Part shown: positions 1-10,363 of the stretch, piece by piece
How the letters are laid out: every line of letters begins with the position of its first letter
Position numbering within the stretch: position 1 is the first letter of the stretch
Source of the DNA: Chaunax sp. Z400
Taxonomy: Eukaryota > Chordata > Actinopteri > Lophiiformes > Chaunacidae
Length of the DNA: 64,000 nt
Direction: 5' to 3'
Assembly (NCBI GenBank): GCA_037577475.1
Contig: CM075184.1
Location: forward strand, 16,370,594 to 16,434,593
Translations under genes and position numbers: made by a program
Notes under the pieces: generated by a model
Seen by the model: the letters and a program-made list of their open reading frames with translations, nothing else
Told to the model about the DNA's origin: nothing
Database searches by the model: none

Positions 1-622
1 TGCTGTAATGTGTCCAGTCAGCTGTAAACAACAGTCTGTCACAACAGTCTGTTCTTGTCAGTCCCAGGCCATAAATACATGTCAGATTTCTTCACTGTTC
101 ATCATACTGGCATAGGTATGTGCAATTTTGATGGACGTCTGTGATGAATGTATGAAGTCTCTTGATCTTTCAGTTGCCCAATGTCCCTGAATCTTTACAA
201 GAGGTTTCCAGGAGTCTAGCCTGGGTCTAGGTCCTTGAATTACCCCAATCCAGGCCATATTCATGGGCCATAGAAGGTGTCCAATTCTTGTAATAAAGGG
301 AGTAGAGTATTCAGACCCACCCAGTGCACCATCCATTCAGTGCACTCGTCTCGGTAAAATGTCAACAGGAAGGGGCGATAATCCTCAGTCATTTCACATA
401 AAATGTCAAGTCTTCGTTTTACCTGGAGAAGGCAGCTGAAGGTCAGAGGCAGCTGGAAATCCACTGAAGCAAGCTGAACTTTTCTTTACAATATGTTGAT
501 TTATCCAAGGGAATTGGGAACTCAGGGCAACTCGCATCCAATAATTCATGTGTGTACCAATCACAAAAAGCACAAGTCAGTCCTCATAAATGTCTTCATT
601 AATCATGACCTTGGTGCTCCTT
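1..622. other. Unassigned left edge (inside sltm intron or 3' part)
   Basis: No recognisable sltm exon is seen here. On the minus strand two overlapping open stretches (about 464-261 and 336-82) read as protein-like text but match no family I know, and both are broken by stops within about 80 codons. They may be part of an old mobile element or chance. Later sltm exons (acidic region, RRM, arginine/glutamate-rich coil) are not in the window and must lie further left. Confidence 0.4.
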
Positions 623-735
623 TTAGCGCATTGTGACGTACATGGTAAAGGAGCTACACGTAGCTAGGAGAGGCGTGAAATACCACTCGCCGTAATTTAT
701 GCCATCTGCCAGGAGTTTGTCATCATAGGCATTAG
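623..735 (-). CDS. sltm: Possible sltm exon 5, reads to a stop
   Basis: After a good acceptor (TTTTTGCAG) the frame from exon 4 continues as ANAYDDKLLADGINYGEW and then runs to TAA at 625-623, with no convincing donor. Either the true exon ends earlier at a poor GT (near 690), this is an alternative last exon, or it is not an exon. Confidence 0.3.
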
Positions 736-3434
736 CTGCAAAAATGAAACTACCTCAAGTTAGCCCTCGGCATCAACATACCAGCATACATACCTTTTTC
801 TGATTCGTACTCTTCAGTTTCCTAGAAAAGAAAACAGTGAGGTGAGCAGACAAAAAGTTTTCCATAGAATAGGCACAGTAACAAAAGGTAGTTAGAAAGT
901 GTAGAGAAATTATTTGTTGCAGCATTACAGGTTTTTTTGTTTGTTTGTTTTTGAATTTTATGTGATAAAGACAAAATGTAGCTTAAAACTAAGTGCTGAT
1001 AAAAGGGCTGTGATGTATGGATTTTTTGTTTTTTGCAGCAGTGAAAAAGTCTACATATATCTACATAGACTCAAATACAAATCGCAACAGAACATGATTG
1101 ATCCTACAAAACTAGAAAATGTGTGCCTCAGGACACTGATGCCCCCTGCTGGTAGAAAATCTCAATTTGTGCTGATCTGGTGCGATCATACACCCCTCAT
1201 CTTAGGTGAATGTGAGCACAGACATGAAAATCACCTTAGTTCAAATGTGGCTAAAAATGTAAAAAAATAACCAAATCGAAGAAACAAATAGTGAGATGCA
1301 CACTTGTAGAGCCCCCAGTATGTGGGGGGTAAGTATGTGAGAAACTTTATTGAATTCTGTACATCAGCTTTTGTGGATAAACCATACCCCATTACATATG
1401 GGATGTATGGACGAATAAAGGTAACCCTATGGCGGGGGCATAACAAATTTCGGTGATGATGGTACTGAGCTCAGTCATGTGGTATACATCATCATGATCT
1501 TGTGGTCATGTAGTTATTGTCCCAGCCTTAGCTGACAAATATATAATAAGCCTGTTGTTTTTTTTTTCTTCCCCTGACCAGTTTTACAGAATCACATGAA
1601 AGATGTTTCAGCGAGTGTGAATCAAGGTTGTGGCTTTGCATTCATGTTGAGAGTCAAAATGGGACTGAGAAAGGTCTTAATTGCATTGTGAACTTGGCAA
1701 ATAATAAATCATATAATAATAATGATAATAATAATAATATAATAATCATGTTAAGTCTTAGTAGTATATGAGCTGCTTCCTGTCATATCCTGTTCACACT
1801 TCTCAGTCTCTGAATTGCTCGCAGGCACTGACATAATCGATGGAATTCGAAAGAACAAATTTGGTTTGCCTTTATACAATGAAAGGAAACGGTTCTCATA
1901 TGGTGATCATATAATAGGATCAACAAACCTAAAATATTGGTTTGTATTGGTAAATAATATCATTTGAGTGTGCAGAATAAGCTGCACGCTTAAAATAATA
2001 TCTAGACATTTTGGAACGGCAAAGACAAAAGTTGTTTGCAACACTTACCTTGGAGAGCACATCTTCTTCCCCTGTAACGTCCATGTCGGAATCCACTTTT
2101 TTTCCTGAAAGTTGACACATATAAAAATCTAAAAATTACCAGAAAAAAAAGAGTGCATGGACTTGCTTAACCACCCTGTCTTATTTATTAAATGAAGGCC
2201 AGGATTACCTTTAGCTTTTCCAGCTTTTCGAGTCGGTGTGTCAGATGGAAGCTGAATTTGAATGTTTTCTGGGTCATCACCTTCATCCTCAACAGCCTTT
2301 AAAAAGAAAATGTATTTTTTTAAAAAAAAAAAGTTTTATTCAAACCTTGCCAGTCAACTATAACACTCTGCATGCTTGATAGAATACAAGATGCAAAATA
2401 AATCCAATTACATTACATTAGAACCTGTGCACTCTTTGGGTAACATGACAACTGATTAGGTCCATTCATGACTATGTCAAATTTAGATAGTGAATATATC
2501 ATCTGAGCTGGGCTCGATTTAGAAAAACAATCAGAGCAATTTGTTCATGTAACTACAAGTATTTTCATTGGTTGCTTGAAAGGTGGGGAGAGAATCTTGT
2601 ACACTTCATTAAATGTGATAAAATGTAGAAGAACTTAAAAACAAAAAACAGCACTTCATCTGTGTGAGCATTTTCTTTTTTTTTACCACAGAATTTATTT
2701 GGTACAAATGAACCAAGAGAGTGAGTTTAAAATCTCTTCATCTGTTCCTCCAGACATATCTATATCTATACATATGTATCTCTGGAGTCAGGAAAATATG
2801 TGATAGCATTGCACCAGTGGTATCTTTCATGTGTGCTTTCATTAATTTAATAGCACTACCATACAATTGACCTTTCTGAAAAGTGGTCAATATACAGTAA
2901 AACATGAGTAGTCCGTCCACCCAAGTGGTATTTTAACATTTGTGATGACCCATTTTACCATAATGAAAAAGATAAAACTCTACATAGACTGTCTTTTGTT
3001 CTGGAAAAGCCAGTAAAGACCGTACGACGCATACAATCACGTTGGTCCGTGTAGGATCCATTCAGGAATTCAGATCACTCGTTATGTTTACTAGTACGGC
3101 AAACATTTTACCTAACCCCCAAAAGATAAACTAATTTAGGTGGATATCTTGAATTTTAACAATATCTTGATATTCTGCATACTGCAACCCACACAGGTGT
3201 GAATGTTTTTCAGATACAGGCCAACAGATCCGCGATAGCATAGGATGCTACCTGTCCCTCCATCTTTTCTTGCACAAACTAGCTTCGATTTTTGGTTACC
3301 TGTCTCAGTCTTGAAATAAGAACGCTCTTTACACCAGTTGTGTCCAAATTCCTTCGTTTGAGCTCGGATTTAAGGTCAACAACCCTTAATTCTGATATTT
3401 TCTTACACTCCGTGGAAATGGCACCCGTCGCCAT
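623..3434 (-). CDS. sltm: SLTM, SAFB-like transcription modulator (5' exons, partial)
   Basis: Minus-strand gene entering from its start codon and leaving at the left edge. Exons, 5' to 3': 3434-3300, 2296-2209, 2104-2049, 821-794, and doubtfully 735-623. Exon 1 encodes residues 1-45 and holds a SAP domain (residues about 11-45, with the conserved ELRVVDLKSELKRRNLDTTG and SVLISRLRQ). Exons 2-3 (VEDEGDDPENIQIQLPSDTP, then GKAKGKK) match the stretch after the SAP domain in SLTM (EEGGDPDNI, STDTP, GKGKK) better than SAFB. SLTM is a nuclear protein of about 1000 residues that binds AT-rich DNA through SAP and RNA through an RRM, and represses general transcription; only about 10% is in view. All four firm exons join in frame. 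The ATG is the first in the exon and begins MATGAIS. Human SLTM is likewise the left neighbour of RNF111 and divergent to it. Confidence 0.88.
794..821 (-). CDS. sltm: sltm coding exon 4 (micro-exon)
   Basis: 28 nt between CTAG and GTATGTATG, encoding ETEEYESEK plus one base. The frame continues from exon 3. Short acidic exons fit this region, but the sequence is too short to identify on its own. Confidence 0.6.
2049..2104 (-). CDS. sltm: sltm coding exon 3
   Basis: 56 nt between TTTCAG and GTAAGTG. It completes a glycine codon, then gives KKVDSDMDVTGEEDVLSK, acidic as expected for this part of SLTM. Confidence 0.82.
2209..2296 (-). CDS. sltm: sltm coding exon 2
   Basis: 88 nt, starting in phase 0 after TTTAAAG and ending one base into a codon before donor GTAATCC. 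It encodes acidic AVEDEGDDPENIQ followed by LPSDTPTRKAGKAK, the SLTM linker after the SAP domain. Confidence 0.85.
3300..3434 (-). CDS. sltm: sltm coding exon 1 (SAP domain)
   Basis: 45 whole codons from ATG at 3434-3432. The donor reads CAG|GTAACC on the minus strand. It encodes the SAP helix-turn-helix DNA-binding motif, with no codon split at the exon end. Confidence 0.9.
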
Positions 3435-5100
3435 TTTACCTCTAGATTGCAGGGAGGACGTACGTGCACGCAGTGTTTAGGCACTTCTTCTTCTTTTATC
3501 TTTATATGACACTATTAAATGCTACAGCGCCACCTACTGTGCAGCGGGAGACAGTGAACGGATAAATACATGAAAACAAATCAGCATGATAACACATTCC
3601 AGGAACAAAATCATTATCCATTTTATTTAAATACTATCCCTATCCCCTTATTCACTGTAAAATAAAAGTTGGCTAAATGTAATTATCATAAGTGGTGGTT
3701 CTGAGCAGGTACACAGGCCATGTGATTCAAGGTGTGGAATATAATCTTCAGCATAGTACTAAAAATGTACCATTCAAGGTGCCTTTATACTTTATTCATT
3801 TTATATTAGTGCTCATATGTACCCCACTGTTGCTTTAACACAGACTATGGTTACTAAGATGAAATGTCATTGCTCTCTAGATGTAATTCAAAAGGCATCA
3901 TACACTACCAGTCACGATTTAAAAGTTTTCCTTTGATAATGGCTATTTTAATAAAAACTGCATAATTCAGACACCTAATTTCTTTTCAAATAAATTTTAA
4001 TTAAATTTGAAAAATTAAATGATTAAAACTTCCATTCACTGATAAAGTTTTGTCAGTAATAGAACTGTTAATTCCAGTTTGTTATGGGCATTATCGTACA
4101 CTTGACACTGAAACAGGATCATGCTCCTATTTAAATCTGCACAGACTTTAAGGCTATTGCATTTTAGTGTATATGCATTGTATATGCTCCACTTATCCCT
4201 TACCACATAATATTGACAACAGTTGACAACAATGGAAGAGCTACTGTCAGAGTCACAATTTTGTTTGAATTCTATAAACTTTACACTCACACAGGAGCTG
4301 CAACCCCAACAAATCTCACATCAAACTCAGTGACGTAGCACCATAAATCTTGATATTACTGAAGTTGAACATGATGTAGTCATAAAATTGTACTGAAATA
4401 TTAACCATTCTTTAAAAAATGTATACATTTTGTCATTGTACATCATATTTTATTATGTGTGATATGATTTGTCTCTGTAAAAGTTCATGTACCAATTAAA
4501 TGTCATCTTTATCCACATTGTAATTCTAGCATGAAAATTTTGCAGCCAAAGTTAAAGTGGTAGTGGTGACTTTTACGTGTGGAACACTGCCTGATTACAC
4601 ATTTTCAGGCATTTAAAAAGTATTCAAATTAAACAGTCTGACAAGAGGAAACTCACAATTTAAGTTTTCACAAGCACAGATGTGGTTACATAGTTTTCAC
4701 TGACATATTGTCAAGACACAAGGCTTCTCTTTAGACATAGCACATTATTTAATTATTTCTTAATCTGTATCTGTTATTATAAATTGAATAGTGTGGGACG
4801 TTCAGTTTATTCATGGTAGTGGGAAAAGTCCATGTGTGGGTTGTGAGACCGAATTTCAGACACAATATTTTAACCATTTAGTGGTTCATTCTCGTTGAAT
4901 AGATTCCTTGTAATCTGGATTGCTATATGTATATTATAAATAAATAAATACATGTATTTATGCTTCTTAAAATATAGCCTTAATTTACTTTTAAAATTGA
5001 TCGTTGCCTTCGCATTTGCTTTTTCACGTTAATCATTAATAGGCTGAATTAATAAAGCATTGCTATGTCATTTACACATTCTTGGGGATCTTGTATTTGC
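3435..5100. promoter_or_regulatory. sltm upstream region / intergenic
   Basis: The first ~130 bases upstream of the sltm ATG are the presumed sltm 5' UTR and promoter, with no clear TATA box. The rest (about 3.6-5.1 kb) is AT-rich DNA in which I see no gene or sharp repeat. Confidence 0.4.
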
Positions 5101-5912
5101 CACGTTTCTACACGTCTTATCTCTATCCGCTAGTGGGCGCGCTAGTATTTGGAATCAAGGATTAGGAAAGAAGCAAACATTAGTGTGTGATTATAATACG
5201 GTACACACGCATAGATCTGTAATTACGGAGAGCGCCTTGTGCTCTATTATCGAGGGTAGAGTGACCTCTTTACACAGAGTATTTGATCTTGTTTATCAAC
5301 ACGTTCTGCGATTAAATATGAGAGATTATTACGAGCTGTCGTGAAGTGCCGTAAAGTAGCAGATAGCTGGCACTGATCATCCGCCCCCGTGCGGCGATCA
5401 GTGCAACGACTGTTTTGTAGCAGTAGCAGACGAGCAGACGAACAGACGACCTGCTGGGTAAACAAGAGTGGATACATCGAAGGGCAGGAATGGCAACTTC
5501 GTCGAGGGCTAATAGTGAGACATTTTAATATTTTACAATAGAAACGTAACAGAGAGGTCACACTACCTTTTAAAATTGGAAAGGATTTCTTTTAGACTCA
5601 AAATGAAGGAGTATAATCGAATATTTGATGAGTGAAGTGTGACTAGCCTTTATGTTAGCTTAGCGCGTAGCCATCTAGGGCCCATTGCCTACGATTTTGC
5701 TTCTCGGATCCTCTCGGGTCTGTGTTGTCAGTTTCACAACCCCAGCTACGAACCTCCTCGGGTCGGGATTTCTATTTAGGCCCGTCGAGTTGCAGCTATG
5801 TTTAGCATTTAGATAACTACCCGTGTCAACACTTGCCATTATTTCCTCTCAGGATTTAACCTCACATGTTACAAAAAGAACGGTGACACATTAAAAAACG
5901 ACTTATTCCCAG
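5101..5912 (+). promoter_or_regulatory. rnf111: Probable rnf111 promoter and non-coding first exon
   Basis: Base composition is less AT-rich and CpGs are more frequent here than in the flanks. A strong donor-like AG|GTACGTGC lies at 5911-5920, preceded by sequence without long reading frames. The rnf111 start codon sits in a later exon with its own acceptor at 9402-9403, so a non-coding first exon must lie upstream. This is the best candidate for its end; the transcription start cannot be read from sequence. With sltm pointing the other way, the 3.4-5.9 kb stretch would be a divergent promoter region. Confidence 0.4.
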
Positions 5913-7094
5913 GTACGTGCTGTCTTTGTTGTCGTCTGTCTGGAGTATGTCAGGCTAAGTGGCTAGCTGTCCACTCCGGTTTATCTTAAGTCGTTATCGT
6001 AATAATCTTAACATTTATTAACATTGCATATTTTATTCCCTCTCCTTTTACATGATTTTTGACCCTAGTCACTTCAACAGCGTTTGTGGCATACAGACAG
6101 ATAGCAGCCGATCTCATTGCAATTGTTAAGCGTTGTAGAAACAGCTTAGCTTCAGTTTCAGGCTCGATATTGTCACATACATGTACCTCTGTTTTTGCTG
6201 CCTAGTCAGAGTGGTTGATAGTCGTGTCACAGACAGAAAGCACACTGGCTATCAGTAGCTCAGTAGTTCTGTCTCAGACGTACATCTTGGATTGGTTTCC
6301 CTTTCTCTTACATAATTTATTTTCTGCTATTAGAACATGCCACTGATTCACTTGATACTACCCACACGATCTTTTGCTTCTCATTATGTGGTCCTATTCA
6401 AGAGATATTTGTATTATTCAGACTTCAGGAATTTTCCCTCTTCAGGGCTGTCCTATGAGGCCCATGATTTCATGCATGCCATTGCGCAGCTTTCTCTGTG
6501 GCATCTGAAGGACTTATTCATAAGTGAGTTGTAAATAAAGGCAAAAAGAGCGTTGTGGCACCAGACTCACCCCCTGACACCATCAAATCCATCATCCCCA
6601 TTTCATAAACGCTGCAGTTTCAGGTCAAGTGACAGCCAGCATGTTTTTTATAAATGAATAATGAAATGTCATATTGCTTGGTACATATTCAGTCTATGAT
6701 GGCTTTTCTGATGCAGTGCAACATTCAGGAACACTTACACAGTGTAATGCAGTCAAATTACCCTGCAGCAAACACTGTAAGAAATGTTGTGTTAGATTTT
6801 ACAGACATTGCCAGAGAGCTGGAAAATAAACTGAATTCAATATGTTGAAAGCAGTATTTAGGTGCTAACATTTTAACATCAAACATTGGTTATAGTAATT
6901 TTGATTTGATCAAATAACACTGTTGCTAGGTCTTTGATTCGAAGTATATTGCTTGTTCAAGTATTAAGGATTGTACCTTTGTCCAAAATGTTTAACAATT
7001 GTTTAAGTGGAATTTTGTTATCAGAGCCGGATAGTCAATTTTATGTATTTTGGTTCTGTGTTTTTCTTGTATTTATGTATCAATTATTTAGGAT

Positions 7095-7310
7095 ATTTTA
7101 ATGCCCACACCAAAGGGGGCATATGGGCTTACCCATGTCCGTCTGTATGTTTTAACTAACAGGGTATATTCTGTCCACATCTCCTCCAAAACCACTGGAC
7201 AGATTTCAATTAATTCTGATGAATTCAGAATTCACATGTTGTGTAAGGGCCCTAAGGTTGTCTATTTCATAAATGGTTTCTTCAATTTGCTTATTTTTAC
7301 ATCTTAAGGC
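7095..7310 (+). repeat. Degenerate dispersed fish repeat
   Basis: The stretch around 7130-7215 (gtccgtctgtatgttt, then ccactggacagattt) resembles the common teleost repeat with 'gtccgtccgtctgt ... aaaaccactggacag'. Related wording occurs near 13.2, 19.6 and 29.7 kb. No open frame is kept. Confidence 0.45.
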
Positions 7311-8165
7311 ATATTTACATTATACATATTTTTATGTAATTCTTGTAATATTCTGCTATGATAGTGATAATGGTCTATCTATCCATATCTGCAAAAATTG
7401 ATTTTTTTTTCCAGTAGCGGGTGCATCTGTGTCTTTGGATACGGATTTTCTAGTTTCACATGCATTATTATGCTATCATGCTATGCCATTATATTCTTAT
7501 TATAGCAGTGGCATAAAATGGTCTGAAAATGACAATAAGGCAGTACATTGTTGAATTAAAGTAGTCACTGTCACAGGCCTGAATGTAGTTGCAGTCACAG
7601 CCAACAATGTGGATGGGACAAGCAAAATATTTATTAGGTTTGTATCATCTTGCCATGTTTTGTGTTGCATCACTTGTACTTAAAGTTAGCCACACAGAAA
7701 GGATGGGTAGAATATGTTCCTAAATCACTTGCTGAATTGGTAACGCCATGGTTTTCTTTGTGATTAAATCAAATCAAGAAATGTGGTAGGCAGTTTGCTG
7801 TGGAGAGTGTCACCATGGGCATATAGAGCATTCGCCTGCATAGGCCTGCAATTCTGCAGTTGTCTTCACAATGCCCCTAATATTATACGATGATTTGGTT
7901 CAAAACACTGCTCATCAGTGGACATCACTGCAGATAGGTAACAGTGTGATGAATAACAGTGCAATAGAAATACCTTCCAAACCTTTGATCAGCTTAGTAA
8001 TTTTGCATAGTCACAGTCAAGTGGGTAAACCCTTGTGTGTGTGTATGTGTTTTTTTGTTTAAAATACACAACTGGGATGTCTAAGCTGATCTGCTGGGGC
8101 AGCAATGGGGCAGTTAAAGCATCTGTTGATGGATTAGTGTTATTTATAAAAATTCTGATCTATTA

Positions 8166-8330
8166 CAGATCTTTCAGAATCAGAATTAGGTTTAAGTTTA
8201 AGTTAAGCTTAAGTTTTCACATAAAGAGAATTTGCCTTCGTATTTTGGTGCACAACAGTACAATTGTACTGTACAACTAAAAATAAACAAGTACTGAAAG
8301 TCAAGTTAGTTCCTTCGAATAGAATATTAA
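8166..8330 (+). repeat. Degenerate 'TCAGAATCAGAATCAG' family repeat
   Basis: The run beginning tcagaatcagaattaggttt, followed by gaatttgccttcgtattttg and gtgcacaacag, resembles a very common teleost interspersed repeat (cagaatcag...aatttgccttggtg...ggtgcataaca). Recognition is from memory of the family. Confidence 0.5.
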
Positions 8331-9403
8331 ATGAAAAATAGAACGTTACAATGAAAATAATAAAAATAATATTAAAGTTGTTCCAGTACTGATACCAGTA
8401 TCAGAATCACCTCTGATACTGCCTAAAATGCTGAATCCAGTGTCAGCAAGCACACAAGTCTCTGCACAAATCCATTACCACTTAATTTACAGCATACCAT
8501 ACAGCTGTATGTAACTTAACAGATTTTTTACCGCACAAGTGGCCAATATCCATAAATGCATTATATCAGATCAGTAAGTGGCTCTGGCAAGTTTAGGTAT
8601 CGGAATCGGTTTTGGAAATTGAAAATAGTGACAGAACATTGCAATAAAATGTGCCCTTGGTATATCGTAAACCATTACGATCTGAGTACACTGCATATGG
8701 ACTACAAGTATCCCATGATCTGCATCATGGAAAAATATGGATCTGGACAAAAATCTAAAGATATATTCACATTTTATAGACTTGTTTTTATGTAATCAAC
8801 TATGAAGTCATTTTCCATTCACATTTTTTGTCATTTAAATATGTCTTGACTTTTTTTAAAACACACTTGTCAAATGACGTTATACTCTAATAATAATTTA
8901 GGAGAGACTCCTCAAAAGCCCAGTGATACCTGATGCTGTTATAGTCGTCCTCTTTCCACATTTAATAAAAGTTATTTAAATGCTGTTTGTAAAGATCTGA
9001 TGGATGGAGTCCATAATTTCAAGATTTTATCATATTTATAGTACATAGGAGCAACCAACAAGCGGTGAACGCTGATCGGATTGTGTTATGATCTAGCAAA
9101 ACTGACTGAATTTATAATTGATGTTTGAATAAGCCATTGGTGACTGCTTTTAATCTATTTATCCATTTAATTAGCATTCATTTCAAAATTGCATTTCATG
9201 GATGAATTACAAGATACAATGTTTCAGCTCATTGGTCATAGCCATAATTAGATATGAACACTCTTTTGTGGGTTTTTTTGTAAAATTATTTTTGATATGA
9301 ATCAGTCACTGATGTAATGATCTGTCCTTTGCCAATCATACAGCAGAAGGACTTGTGCAACTGTAATTCTTTATATTTGTTCTGTTTTTTTGTTTTTTTA
9401 CAG

Positions 9404-10363
9404 GTTTTGTGAGATGCTGTGGATAGATGTCTAGGAACTGATGCGAGTGCATTTGGTGTTTGCCCTTTGAGGACGTACCTGCCACCATGAAGAGTGAGGT
9501 ACCACCTGAGGCCAACAGCAGACAGGAGCATCTAAAGGAGCCACTGATGAACCCAGAGCCAATGGATGCAGCCAAGAACTTCACTAACAACATGGAGGTG
9601 ATTGGAAAGGCAGGCAGTGAATTTGAAACCCTGTGTGAGTCTAGGCATCTGCCCCTGAGGGACACAGGAACACACAGAGACACAGAACGGAGCCTTCTTG
9701 GCCGCAGAAAAAGAAAAGGCCAACAGGCTGGGCCATCAGACTGCTCGCTGAAGGAGGGCCACATCAGTGAGAGTTCACTGGCCCCTCAGCGTCCCAGAGT
9801 AGAACTTTTACAGCACCCCAGTGAGGAGGAACATAATCAAGAGTCCTCTTTTAGTGACTGTGTGTCCTCCCCATCTTCTAGCTTGCAATTCGGGGACTCA
9901 GACACTCTCAGCTCAGAGGATGAGGGGGATGCTGGAGCAACAGGCGGCCAACACAAGGCTCCTGCTCTGACTACAGGAGGAGCCACCGGAGTTGGCCTGC
10001 GGCCTGTTTTGGGTCGAACTCGGGGAAATCGTTCACATAAGTGGGTGCGATCTGAGGCTGAGCCAGTGCTGTTGAAGCGCCAGTGTTTGAGCAGCCGGCG
10101 GTCTCTGCATAGGAAACGCTTTGTGAAAACAGCTCCAGGAGGGGGTCAGCGGACTCAGAAGCAAAAAGAGCGACTTCTACTGCAGAGGAAGAAACGTGAA
10201 GTTATTGCACGTAGGAAGTACGCTCTACTTCATAGTACCAGTAGCTCCAGTGAGGAGCTAAGTAGTGACTCATCCTCCCCGTCTTCCACCGAAGTAGAAG
10301 ATGAGCTGTATGTAGATGTCAGCAGCACCATCAGCCAGCCCAACAGTGCTTCTGTTGCCACAG
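9404..10363 (+). CDS. rnf111: rnf111 exon 2: 5' UTR end and N-terminal coding exon
   Basis: The exon begins after the acceptor at 9403. Coding starts at 9487 and runs 877 nt to donor CAG|GTAATT. It encodes residues 1-292 and the first base of 293, including Ser-rich FSDCVSSPSSSLQFGDSDT and the basic QRTQKQKERLLLQRKKREV. The whole N-terminal region of Arkadia is in this one exon. Confidence 0.92.
9414..9470 (+). promoter_or_regulatory. rnf111: Cluster of three tiny uORFs before rnf111 start
   Basis: Three upstream ATGs lie in the same exon as the main start. 9414-9434 gives 6 codons ending TAG, 9427-9441 gives 4 codons ending TGA, and 9441-9470 gives 9 codons ending TGA. The second stop and third start share a base (TGATG). 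All end before ATG 9487, which sits in a perfect GCCACCATGA context. This layout could lower or time rnf111 translation; that function is inference. Confidence 0.6.

Larger units (their letters stand above)
5913..9403 (+). other. rnf111: rnf111 intron 1 (presumed)
   Basis: Between the candidate first-exon donor and the acceptor TTTTTTTACAG at 9403. It contains degenerate dispersed repeats at about 7.1-7.3 kb and 8.17-8.33 kb, listed separately. Otherwise I see no coding exon. Confidence 0.45.

Noticed and set aside
914..1270. 118-codon plus-strand frame antisense in sltm intron
   Set aside because: AT-rich translation with no recognisable motif; chance frame.
5247..5561. 104-codon minus-strand frame in the presumed promoter region
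   Set aside because: No similarity to anything known; elevated GC in this stretch makes long chance frames more likely.
9336..9764. 142-codon minus-strand frame opposite rnf111 exon 2
   Set aside because: Shadow of the long open coding exon on the plus strand.
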